From the NCBI GenBank assembly GCA_001544655.2, contig FCOD02000004.1:310001-374000 (forward strand): DNA of 64,000 nucleotides. The letters run 5' to 3'. The notes under the pieces are model-generated. The model was given only the letters and a program-made list of their open reading frames with translations. It was not told the origin of the DNA and made no database searches. How positions within the stretch are numbered: the first letter of the stretch is position 1; every line of letters begins with the position of its first letter. Made by a program: the position numbers and the translations under genes. The DNA is from Caballeronia turbans. Lineage in GTDB: Bacteria > Pseudomonadota > Gammaproteobacteria > Burkholderiales > Burkholderiaceae. Positions 51,167 through 59,693 of the stretch are shown here, piece after piece.

Positions 51167-51380
51167 ATGATTCGACGATCCGGCCGATATCGGCGCTCAT
51201 CTTTTTCATGACTTTCGCGCAATTGGGAAGCGCATTCAAGGCATCCGGCCACGCTTCGTTCACAGGCTGATTCGTCGCGATGGCGCGCGAGTAAAACGCG
51301 ACAAGAGGCACGCGGCGATATCCGGCTACACGGACCTCTCCAGACTCAGCAATCGGAGGCGTGGGAAAACCTGTGACCAA
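51144..51380 (-). CDS. Hypothetical small ORF upstream of the DUF2950 remnant
   Basis: 78 residues in a frame different from the DUF2950 remnant: GYRRVPLVAFYSRAIATNQP, then a helical PDALNALPNCAKVMKKMSAD and a short tail ending SKPG. Composition is protein-like, and the amphipathic helix near the end looks real, but no family is recognised, and it may itself be the 3' end of a decayed gene. It has no convincing Shine-Dalgarno. Confidence 0.3.
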   Translation of the reverse strand: MVTGFPTPPIAESGEVRVAGYRRVPLVAFYSRAIATNQPVNEAWPDALNALPNCAKVMKKMSADIGRIVESFQGSKPG

Positions 51381-51545
51381 ATCAGCGTCTTCGTATTCTG
51401 TGTTGCCGTTTGTCGCTCGATGCCCGCTGACGTTTCATCCCCGCGGAAAAGGGCTCCCTCTGCAAGATATGCGAACCTTTCAGCGATTTCAAGAATGGCA
51501 ACGTAGGTGTTTATTCGCTCGTTCGGCGAACGCCCCCGGTTTTGG

Positions 51546-52217
51546 TTATCCGCCTAAGGCGATGATCGCCATCGTCAGGAGCACGCCCAGCGCCATCATC
51601 GAAAGCCCCGCTTTCCAGCCCTTCCAGCCCGCATAGCGGCCCAGTGCAAAGCCGCAGAAGAACAACATCACGAGCGTCAGCACGCGCGAGATCAGCAACG
51701 CCGTCGGCACATGTTCGAAGATGACAAACGGCGCCGCGACGGGAAACGTCGACAGCACGATGATGATGAAGATGCCCAGCGCCGCGAGAAAGTCGTCGCG
51801 TACGAAATGCGCGCGCTCGGGCAGGCTGCCGCTTTCGGCGATGCGCCTGCGAATGGTCTCGAGATCGGCGTCGGTCACGAACGGATCGAGCGCCGTGGAC
51901 ACGCGCTCGCGCAATGCGCGCACGCCCGCCGCCGCGTCGCGCTCGCGTTGTATGGAGAGCGCGAGCGCATGCCTGCGCGCGCGGTCCGTGATCGTGCGCA
52001 CGAGATACATGACGGCGTCCGCGAGACCCCACGCGAGATTGCAGCCCATGGCCGTGTAGAGCATCTTTCGCCCCGCGTCCTCGCCGCCCGTCGCCGCCGA
52101 TACCGTGCCCACGAACGTCAGCGCCATGAAGAGGCCGAAGCACAGTTCCGACACGCGATCGACCGTGTCGAGCACGGGCTCGCGCGCGCGTTCCTTCGGC
52201 GGATTTCCGGGAGTCAT
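51546..52217 (-). CDS. VIT1/CCC1-like membrane protein
   Basis: 223 residues. It has membrane helices at about 27-45 (LCFGLFMALTFVGTVSAAT), 57-72, 145-165 (FLAALGIFIIIVLSTFPVAA), 172-192 and 205-222, and a cytoplasmic helical loop of about 70 residues between helices 2 and 3 (ITDRARRHALALSIQRERDA and on). This layout matches the vacuolar iron transporter family, whose bacterial members may export iron or manganese. Only 12 bp separate its stop side from ldhA-like on the same strand, suggesting one unit. Confidence 0.75.
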   Translation of the reverse strand: MTPGNPPKERAREPVLDTVDRVSELCFGLFMALTFVGTVSAATGGEDAGRKMLYTAMGCNLAWGLADAVMYLVRTITDRARRHALALSIQRERDAAAGVRALRERVSTALDPFVTDADLETIRRRIAESGSLPERAHFVRDDFLAALGIFIIIVLSTFPVAAPFVIFEHVPTALLISRVLTLVMLFFCGFALGRYAGWKGWKAGLSMMALGVLLTMAIIALGG

Positions 52218-52229
52218 CGGCGCGCGCCG

Positions 52230-53225
52230 CTATTTGGCCTTCACCTCGTTTTCCAGCGGCTGGTTCTTCTCGAAGGCCGTGATGCTTTGCAGCGTGGTCT
52301 CGCAGATCGTCGTCAATGCTTCACGGGTCAGATACGCCTGATGCCCCGTCACGATGACATTCGGAAACGAGACGAGCCGCTGGAAAATGTCGTCGGTGAT
52401 GATTTCGCTCGACAGATCGCGGAAGAAAAGATCTGCCTCCTGTTCGTAGACATCGATCGCGAGACCGCCTAGCTGCCCGGTCTTCAACGCCTCGATGACG
52501 GCCTCCGTATCGATCAGCGCGCCCCGGCTCGTGTTGACGAGCAACGCACCGGGCTTCGCGCGCTTGAGCGACTCTGCATTGATGATGTGATGCGTCTGCG
52601 GCGTCAGCGGACAAAACAGCGCGACGATGTCCGCCCGCTCGCCGATCTCTCCGGGCGTCGCATAGTGCAGGCCGAGCGCCTCGAATGCCTTCGACGGATA
52701 AGGATCGTAGCCAATCACGTTGCAGCCGAAGCCCTGCATGATCTTCGCGAAGACGCAGCCGATCTTGCCCGTGCCGACCACGGCGACCGTCTTGCCGCAC
52801 AGATCGAAGCCGATGAGCCCGTCGAGCGAAAAGTTCGAATCGCGCGTGCGGTTGTATGCGCGATGCACCTTGCGATTGATCGCGAGCAGAAGCGCAACCG
52901 CGTGCTCCGCCACCGAGTTCGGCGAATAGTTGACGACGCGCACGACCTTGATGCCGAGCTTCGCGGCGGCCGCGAGATCGACATTGTTGAAGCCCGTGCA
53001 GCGCAGTGCGACGAGACGCGTGCCGCCCTTGTGCAATGCTTCGAGCACTTCGGCATCGGCCTTGTCATTGACAAAGATGCAGACGGCGCCGTAGCCCGCC
53101 GCGAGCTCGACCGTATCCATATTGAGCGACATCTCGTGATACCTGAGCTTGTGCTTCTCGACCTTGTTCGCTTCGTCGAGATACTCGCGCTCGTAGGGCG
53201 TCGAGCTGAAGATCGCCACTTCCAT
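52230..53225 (-). CDS. ldhA: D-lactate dehydrogenase (fermentative, 2-hydroxyacid type)
   Basis: 331 residues, D-isomer 2-hydroxyacid dehydrogenase family. NAD site VAVVGTGKIGCVFAKIM (about 148-164). Catalytic residues are in place: Arg in LLVNTSRGALIDTEAV, Glu in AIDVYEQEADLFF, His in NVIVTGHQAYLTREAL. The sequence is closest to E. coli LdhA in its start (VAIFSSTPYEREYLDEAN) and the EADLFF segment. It reduces pyruvate to D-lactate and reoxidises NADH. GGAGG precedes the start. Upstream gene: AspT-like exchanger, 41 bp. Confidence 0.9.
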   Translation of the reverse strand: MEVAIFSSTPYEREYLDEANKVEKHKLRYHEMSLNMDTVELAAGYGAVCIFVNDKADAEVLEALHKGGTRLVALRCTGFNNVDLAAAAKLGIKVVRVVNYSPNSVAEHAVALLLAINRKVHRAYNRTRDSNFSLDGLIGFDLCGKTVAVVGTGKIGCVFAKIMQGFGCNVIGYDPYPSKAFEALGLHYATPGEIGERADIVALFCPLTPQTHHIINAESLKRAKPGALLVNTSRGALIDTEAVIEALKTGQLGGLAIDVYEQEADLFFRDLSSEIITDDIFQRLVSFPNVIVTGHQAYLTREALTTICETTLQSITAFEKNQPLENEVKAK

Positions 53226-53266
53226 GATGTTCTCCTCCGAGATTTTGACGGCATGGTGACGCAAGG

Positions 53267-54856
53267 CTAACCCGCGGCAAGCGATATGGCGATCTGCACG
53301 AAAAGCACTTTGACGATGGTCATCGACGGGAAGATCATCGCGTACATGATGTCGGGCTGATCGGTCGGCGCGACGCGATTGGCGAATGCGAGGATCGCCG
53401 GATTGCCGGTCGCGCCGCAGATCACGCCGACCGACGTATCGAAGGGAAGCCTGAAGATCCACAGGCAGCAGACTGCCGTCACACTCACGAGAACCAGCAG
53501 CGTGATCACGCCGTAAAGCAGCAGAAGCGGCCCGGCCGTGGCCACGGTCGCGACGAACTTGGGCCCGCAGGAAATGCCCACTTGCGCGAGGAAGATCGTG
53601 AGGCCGAGGTTGCGCAGCACGAGATTCGCCGACAACGGCATCACCCAGACGAACGGCCCGTTGCGCCGCGCCTTGCCGAGACACAGCGCGACCAGCAGCA
53701 ACGCGGCGAGCCCCAGGCTGAACGCGCCGAGGCCGGGAACCGGCAGCGGAATCGCACCGACGAGCAAGCCCAGGGCCGCGCCGATGCCGAGGCAGATGAA
53801 GCTCAGATCGGCTGTGCCCTTGATCGAATCGCCGAAGAACGTGCGCATCGTCGCCTGATGCGCGCGATTGACGAGCAGGCCGACGCGGTCGCCCGCTTCG
53901 AGGATCAGATCGGGTGTCGAGAGCATGTCGGCGTCGCCGCGGCGCACGTGCGCGATCGCGCAGTTGACGCCATCGGGAAAGCGAATATCGCCGAGCGCCA
54001 TGCCGACGACCGCCGGATTCGACGCGAACACCCGCATGTAGTCGAGGTCTTCGCGATGACTCGTCATCCGTCCCGGCTGCAACTCGCCGCACAGCGTGGC
54101 GGCTTCGTCGAGCAGGCGGCGGTCGGTGGCCGTGGCGAGGAGCACATCGTCGGCGCGCAGCGTGAAATCGGCCGTGGGCAACTGATTGTGATGCGCGCGC
54201 CGCACCGCGGCGATCGCCACGCCGGAAGGCAGACGACGAGTAAGCTCCGCCAGCTTCAGACCGACGAAGTTCGCGTTTCTCAGCGCGATCTCCGCCGATT
54301 CGATCAACTTCGCCGGCGGCTTCTGAATCTTTACTTTCAGCGCCACGCTGAGCAGATAGATGAACAGGATCGGACCGGCAACGCCGAACGGATACGTGAT
54401 GCTGTAGGCCACGGCTGCATCGTTGCTTTTCATCGATGCGATCGCGACCTGCAGGCTCGCCGTGCTGGTTCCGCTGCCGGCGAACATGCCGAGCGCATCG
54501 GCGAGCTTGATGCCGAAGTGTATGAAGGCGCAGGAAACGAGGCCCGAGACGACCACGCCGATGCACGCCGCCGCGTTCGCCTTCGCGCCCTCGCGGCTTG
54601 TCAGCCCGTGAAAGAACTGCGCGCCATACTGAATGCCGATGCCGTAGAGAAACAGCAGCAGCCCGAGCGTGCCGAGCAACGCCGGGGGCGCGGACTTCGG
54701 CGCGAATGCACCGATCGCGAGCCCGACGAACAGAACCGCGCCGGAACCGAGCGCCACGCCTTTGATGTTGATCTCGCCGATCAGATAACCCAGCGCAATC
54801 GTCAGGAAGAGCGCGAACAGCGACTGATTCTCGAGGAAGGTCCTGACTGCATCCAT
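53267..54856 (-). CDS. AspT/YidE-type exchanger with RCK_C (TrkA_C) domains
   Basis: 529 residues. Two blocks of about five membrane helices (residues about 15-175 and 355-525) flank a central cytoplasmic part with two RCK_C/TrkA_C domains (about 200-350: HHNQLPTADFTLRADDVLLA; GDADMLSTPDLILEAGDRVG). GSGTSTASLQVAIASMKSND and FDTSVGVICGATGNPAILAF are the duplicated AspT signatures. Relatives exchange aspartate for alanine or other acids. The start at 54856 follows CAGGAGG; the frame to 54883 is not needed. Confidence 0.88.
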   Translation of the reverse strand: MDAVRTFLENQSLFALFLTIALGYLIGEINIKGVALGSGAVLFVGLAIGAFAPKSAPPALLGTLGLLLFLYGIGIQYGAQFFHGLTSREGAKANAAACIGVVVSGLVSCAFIHFGIKLADALGMFAGSGTSTASLQVAIASMKSNDAAVAYSITYPFGVAGPILFIYLLSVALKVKIQKPPAKLIESAEIALRNANFVGLKLAELTRRLPSGVAIAAVRRAHHNQLPTADFTLRADDVLLATATDRRLLDEAATLCGELQPGRMTSHREDLDYMRVFASNPAVVGMALGDIRFPDGVNCAIAHVRRGDADMLSTPDLILEAGDRVGLLVNRAHQATMRTFFGDSIKGTADLSFICLGIGAALGLLVGAIPLPVPGLGAFSLGLAALLLVALCLGKARRNGPFVWVMPLSANLVLRNLGLTIFLAQVGISCGPKFVATVATAGPLLLLYGVITLLVLVSVTAVCCLWIFRLPFDTSVGVICGATGNPAILAFANRVAPTDQPDIMYAMIFPSMTIVKVLFVQIAISLAAG

Positions 54857-54973
54857 GCCGCCTCCTGTGGGTAGACAAAGCAACTCAGCAGTACACGAAT
54901 ATTAAAGGCGCTTTGCGCGGCGCAGTCCAGCATCACCGCGTAATCGACGCACGATCAACATGCAACCGATGCA

Positions 54974-57067
54974 TCAATCCGATTCGAGCACGACGACGCT
55001 GCGTGCGCCGGCCCGGCACGCGCCGCGTTCGATCGCCGCCGTTTCGACATCCGGAACAATGTCCCTGGGCGATTCGGCCGACGTATCCACGATACGCCGC
55101 CAGCTCCGGTTGTCGAGGACGGGCAGCGCGACATCACGCGGCTCGTCGTGCATGTTGAAGACGATGTGCAGCATCGGCTCGCCCGCCGCCTGTCCAGCGA
55201 GTGTGAACGCCACGAGGCGCGCGCCCGGGTCATGCCACGCGGGCGCGTCGAGCCGTTCGCCGTGCCATGCGACATCGGGCTGCGTTTGCCCGTTCGCGGG
55301 TTGTCCTGTCAGAAAGCGCCGGCGGCGCAGGCTCGCGTGACGCTTGCGCAGCGCGATCATCTCGCGCACGAAGCGCAGCATGGCGCGGGCGTTGTCGGAG
55401 AGCTCCCAGTCGATCCACGAGAGCGCGTTGTCCTGACAGAAGGCGTTGTTGTTGCCGCGCTGGCTGCGCAGGATTTCGTCGCCGGCGAGCAGCATCGGCA
55501 CGCCCTGGCTCAGAAGCAGGATCGCCATGAAGTTGCGCGCCTGTCGAAGCCGCAGGCCGATGATCGCCGGGTCGTCGGTCGCGCCTTCCGCGCCGCAGTT
55601 CCACGACAGATTGTCGTTGCTGCCGTCGCGGTTGTCCTCGCCGTTCGCCTCGTTGTGCTTGGCCTCGTAGCTCACGAGGTCGTTCAGCGTGAAGCCGTCG
55701 TGACAGGTCACGAAGTTGATGCTGTTCGCAGGCAGCCGGCCATCGCTCTGATAGAGGTCCGCGCTGCCCGCGATGCACGTGCACACCTCGCCGACGATGC
55801 CCGGATCGCCACGCACGAAACGCCGGATCACATCGCGGTAGCGCCCGTTCCATTCGGTCCACGCCATGCCGGGAAACGAGCCGACGTGATAGAGGCCGCC
55901 CGCATCCCAAGCCTCGGCGATCAGGGGCACGCGCGCCAGCACCGGCGAAGCTTCCATCGCCCACGGTAAAGGCGGCGTGCCCAACAACTCGCCGTTCTCG
56001 CCGCGCACGAACACGCTCGCGAGATCGAAGCGGAAACCGTCGACGTCCAGTTCGCGAACCCAGTATTCGAGGCAGCGCAAGATGAAGGCCGATACCAGCG
56101 GATGATTGCAGTTGAGCGTGTTGCCGCATCCGGTGTAGTCGCGGTAATGTCGCCCGTCGTTCGCATCTATCTGATAGAAGGTCTCGTTGGCGAAGACCTT
56201 GAAATGAATCACCGGTCCGTTCTTGCCCGCCTCCGACGTGTGATTGAACACGACGTCGAGCAACACGCGGATGCCCGCCGCGTGAAGTGCGTCGACGAAC
56301 GCGCGGAACTCCTGCGGCGCGCACGCGGGCTCCACGCAATAGCGCGGATGCGGGCTGTAAAAGCTGTGCGTGCTGTAGCCCCAGTAGTTGCGCAGGCCAC
56401 GCGCCGCGGCGGAAGCGGGAATGTCCTGTTCGTCGAAGGCCATCACCGGCAGCAGTTCGACGTGCGTGACGCCGAGCGCCTTCAAATAAGGAATTTTCTC
56501 GATGAGACCCGCGAACGTGCCGGGATGACGCACGCCGCTCGACGGATGCCGGGTAAACCCGCCGACGTGCAGCTCGTAGATGATCGCCTCGTCGAGCGTG
56601 CGAACCTCGACGTCGTCGTCAGGGCGGCCGAGCGGCTCCGTGACGATGCCCCGAAGGGACGCGTGCCCCGCCGCATGCGCGTCGGCGGCATGCTGACGAT
56701 CATAGAAGCGGTCGCTCACGCCGCGCGCCTGCGGATCGATCAGTTCCTTGCGGCTCGCGGCCTCGTCGCTCATCTGCGGCACGCCGAGGGGACCGTATGC
56801 GCGCCACGTATAACAACTGCGCAACGGAAGATCCTCGACGAACACATGCCAGAAGAGATACGTGCGGTTCGCGTCGCCCGACAGCGCGATGACCTGAAAC
56901 GGCTCGGCACTTTCTTCCGATGCGTACAGCAGCAGCTCGACGCGCGTAGCGCGCCGGCAGAACGCGCAGAAGTTGACGCCGCCCGGCATGACCGTCGCGC
57001 CGATGGGAAAGCGCGAGCCGGGCTGCGTGCGATAGATCCTTTGCGCGTGCGCTTCAGGACTGAGCAA
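54974..57067 (-). CDS. glgX: Glycogen debranching enzyme
   Basis: 697 residues. N-terminal CBM48-like segment (FPIGATVMPGGVNFCAF), then the GH13 barrel: LLDVVFNHTSEAGKNG (region I), VDGFRFDLASVF (nucleophile Asp), VPLIAEAWDAGG (acid Glu), and NFVTCHDGFTLND (region IV). It hydrolyses alpha-1,6 branch points of phosphorylase-limited glycogen. Its start overlaps the 3' end of glgP by 14 bases, so the two are coupled. Confidence 0.95.
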   Translation of the reverse strand: MLSPEAHAQRIYRTQPGSRFPIGATVMPGGVNFCAFCRRATRVELLLYASEESAEPFQVIALSGDANRTYLFWHVFVEDLPLRSCYTWRAYGPLGVPQMSDEAASRKELIDPQARGVSDRFYDRQHAADAHAAGHASLRGIVTEPLGRPDDDVEVRTLDEAIIYELHVGGFTRHPSSGVRHPGTFAGLIEKIPYLKALGVTHVELLPVMAFDEQDIPASAAARGLRNYWGYSTHSFYSPHPRYCVEPACAPQEFRAFVDALHAAGIRVLLDVVFNHTSEAGKNGPVIHFKVFANETFYQIDANDGRHYRDYTGCGNTLNCNHPLVSAFILRCLEYWVRELDVDGFRFDLASVFVRGENGELLGTPPLPWAMEASPVLARVPLIAEAWDAGGLYHVGSFPGMAWTEWNGRYRDVIRRFVRGDPGIVGEVCTCIAGSADLYQSDGRLPANSINFVTCHDGFTLNDLVSYEAKHNEANGEDNRDGSNDNLSWNCGAEGATDDPAIIGLRLRQARNFMAILLLSQGVPMLLAGDEILRSQRGNNNAFCQDNALSWIDWELSDNARAMLRFVREMIALRKRHASLRRRRFLTGQPANGQTQPDVAWHGERLDAPAWHDPGARLVAFTLAGQAAGEPMLHIVFNMHDEPRDVALPVLDNRSWRRIVDTSAESPRDIVPDVETAAIERGACRAGARSVVVLESD

Positions 57068-59552
57068 GATCGATCCTCACCGGATGCGTCGTCCAGATGC
57101 GCTCGCAATATTCGCGGATCGCGCGGTCCGACGAGAACTTGCCCGAGCGTGCCGAATTCATGATCGACATGCGCGTCCATTGCCGCGCATCGCGCCATGC
57201 TTCGCTCACGCGGTCCTGACACGCGACGTAATCGGCGAAATCGGCGAGCACGAGGAAGGGATCGTGTTGCAGCAGGCTATCGACGAGCGGGCGGAACATC
57301 TCCTTGTCCCCGCGCGAGAAGCGGCCTTGCGCGATCTCATCGAGCGCATCGCGCAAGTCATCGTTGCCCTGCGCGTAGTCCGCAGGCCGATACCCCGCGC
57401 GCTTCAGCTCGTCCACTTGCTGCGCGCTGAGGCCGAAGAGGAAAAAATTCTCCGCGCCCGCTTCCTCGCGAATCTCCACGTTCGCGCCATCCAGCGTGCC
57501 GATCGTCAATGCGCCGTTGATCATGAATTTCATGTTGCCCGTGCCGGACGCCTCCTTGCCCGCCGTCGAAATTTGCTCGGACAGGTCCGCGGCGGGATAG
57601 ATCCAGTGCCCGTTCTTCACGTTGAAGTCGGGATAAAACACCACTTTCATCCGGCCTTTGAGGCTTGCATCGTTGTTCACGACTTCCGCAATGCCGTTGA
57701 TCAGGCGGATGATGAGCTTCGCCATCGCATAACCCGGCGCGGCCTTTCCGCCGAAGATGAAGCAGCGCGGCGCCGTATCGAGATCGGGATTGCGGCACAG
57801 GCGCCGATAGAGACTGATGATGTAGAGCGCGTTCAGATGCTGACGCTTGTATTCGTGGATGCGCTTCACCTGGATGTCGAAGAGCGCGCCCGGATCGACG
57901 TCGATGCCGGTCGTATTCCTGATGCGCGCCGCGAGCGCAGTCTTGTTGTCGCGCCGGATCGCGCGCCATGCGTCCTGGAAGGCGGTGTCGTCGGCGTGGG
58001 CCGCCAGCGCGTCGAGTCGTGCGAGATCGGTGCGCCAGCCGTCGCCGATCGTCTTATCGAGAAGGCGCGCGAGCCCCGGATTGCTCAGCATCAGAAAGCG
58101 GCGCGGCGTGACGCCGTTCGTCACGTTAAGGAAGTGCTCCGGGAACATCTCGGCGAAATCGCGCAGCACGGTCTGCTTCAACAGGTCCGAATGCAGCGCC
58201 GCCACGCCGTTGACCGCATGACTGCCGACGGTCGCGAGATTCGCCATGCGCACTTTCCTGTCGCCGGTTTCGTCGATGAGCGACATGCGCTTCACGCGCT
58301 CTTCGTCGCCGGGATACTGGCGGCGCACGTCATCGAGGAAGCGGCGATTGATTTCGTAGATGATTTCGAGCGGGCGCGGCAACAGGCTCTGAAAGAGCGG
58401 CAGGCCCCATGTTTCGAGCGCCTCGGGCAAGAGCGTGTGATTCGTATAGGCGAAGGTGCGCCGCGTGATGTCCCACGCCGCATCCCATGAAAGCAGACGC
58501 TCGTCGATGAGCAGGCGCATCAGCTCCGCCACTGCGACCGAAGGATGCGTATCGTTGAGCTGCGCCGCGAAAAGGTCCGCGAACTGGTCGATCGACGTGC
58601 CCTTCGCGTCCATCATGCGCAGCATGTCCTGAAGCGAGCAGGAAACGAAGAAATACTGCTGCGCGAGACGCAGTCGCTTGCCGGCCTCGGGTTCATCGTT
58701 CGGATAGAGCACTTTCGAGAGCGTCTCCGAGACGACCTTTTCCTCGACGGCCTCGTAGTATTCGCCCGCGTTGAAGTCCTGAAAATCGAAAGACTCGACC
58801 GCCTCGCTTTTCCAAAGGCGCAGGATGTTGCACGTATCGACGCGATAACCCTGCATCGGCATGTCGCATGCGACGCCTTTCACCTGGCGCCGCGCAATCC
58901 AGCGCACGCGCAGCCTGCCATCCGCATCCGTTTCGCTTTGCGTGTGTCCGCCGAAAGACACGTATTGGCTGATATCGGGGCGGACGATTTCCCACGGGTT
59001 GCCCTTTTGCAGCCACTTGTCGGTGGTTTCCACCTGCCAGCCGTCGCGGATCTCCTGATCGAAGATGCCGAACTCGTACCGTATGCCGTAACCCATAGCC
59101 GGGATTTCCAGCGTCGCGAGCGAATCCAGATAGCACGCGGCGAGGCGCCCGAGGCCGCCGTTGCCGAGCCCCGGCTCTTCTTCGATGGCAAGCAGCTCGT
59201 CCAGATCGTGACCGAGCGCGTGCATCGCTTCGCGCGCTTCGGCTTCCATGTCGAGATTGAGCAGGTTATTGCCGAGCTGCGGGCCGATCAGGAATTCGGC
59301 CGACAGATAGCAGGCGACCTTGACGTCCTTCGCCGCATAGACCTTCGTCGACGCGGCCCAGCGCGCGAGCATGCGATCCCGCACGCTGTACGCGAGCGCC
59401 ATGTACCAGTCCTGCTGTGTCGCGATGTCGGGATAACGCGCCTGACGGCAGATGAGATTCCTCATGACGTCGTGCTGGAACGCATAGCCGGGCACGTCGC
59501 TCGCGGCGGCTTTCGCGTTCGCGACTGCATCGGTTGCGGAAACATCGCTCAT
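57054..59552 (-). CDS. glgP: Glycogen/alpha-glucan phosphorylase
   Basis: 832 residues, full length for GlgP/MalP. The PLP-binding lysine is in EASGTGNMKFMINGALTIGT, and other family motifs are present: GLGNGGLGRLAACYLDSLAT, HTQSETDADGRLRVR-like region, AAQLNDTHPSVAVAELMR, FNVKNGHWIYPAADLSEQIS. It releases glucose 1-phosphate from glycogen. With GlgX it forms a glycogen-mobilisation unit without synthetic genes beside it. Confidence 0.96.
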   Translation of the reverse strand: MSDVSATDAVANAKAAASDVPGYAFQHDVMRNLICRQARYPDIATQQDWYMALAYSVRDRMLARWAASTKVYAAKDVKVACYLSAEFLIGPQLGNNLLNLDMEAEAREAMHALGHDLDELLAIEEEPGLGNGGLGRLAACYLDSLATLEIPAMGYGIRYEFGIFDQEIRDGWQVETTDKWLQKGNPWEIVRPDISQYVSFGGHTQSETDADGRLRVRWIARRQVKGVACDMPMQGYRVDTCNILRLWKSEAVESFDFQDFNAGEYYEAVEEKVVSETLSKVLYPNDEPEAGKRLRLAQQYFFVSCSLQDMLRMMDAKGTSIDQFADLFAAQLNDTHPSVAVAELMRLLIDERLLSWDAAWDITRRTFAYTNHTLLPEALETWGLPLFQSLLPRPLEIIYEINRRFLDDVRRQYPGDEERVKRMSLIDETGDRKVRMANLATVGSHAVNGVAALHSDLLKQTVLRDFAEMFPEHFLNVTNGVTPRRFLMLSNPGLARLLDKTIGDGWRTDLARLDALAAHADDTAFQDAWRAIRRDNKTALAARIRNTTGIDVDPGALFDIQVKRIHEYKRQHLNALYIISLYRRLCRNPDLDTAPRCFIFGGKAAPGYAMAKLIIRLINGIAEVVNNDASLKGRMKVVFYPDFNVKNGHWIYPAADLSEQISTAGKEASGTGNMKFMINGALTIGTLDGANVEIREEAGAENFFLFGLSAQQVDELKRAGYRPADYAQGNDDLRDALDEIAQGRFSRGDKEMFRPLVDSLLQHDPFLVLADFADYVACQDRVSEAWRDARQWTRMSIMNSARSGKFSSDRAIREYCERIWTTHPVRIDLAQS

Positions 59553-59693
59553 GGCCGTCCCCCGTTCGGTTCATCACACTGAGCAAGGATATGTTAGGCG
59601 GCGGGGATTACAAGCGGCACGCGCGTTGCATCCACGCGTGCCGACAGCTTCATTGTTTCGATTCGCGCAATCGGTACACCGGGCCGTGGAGCG

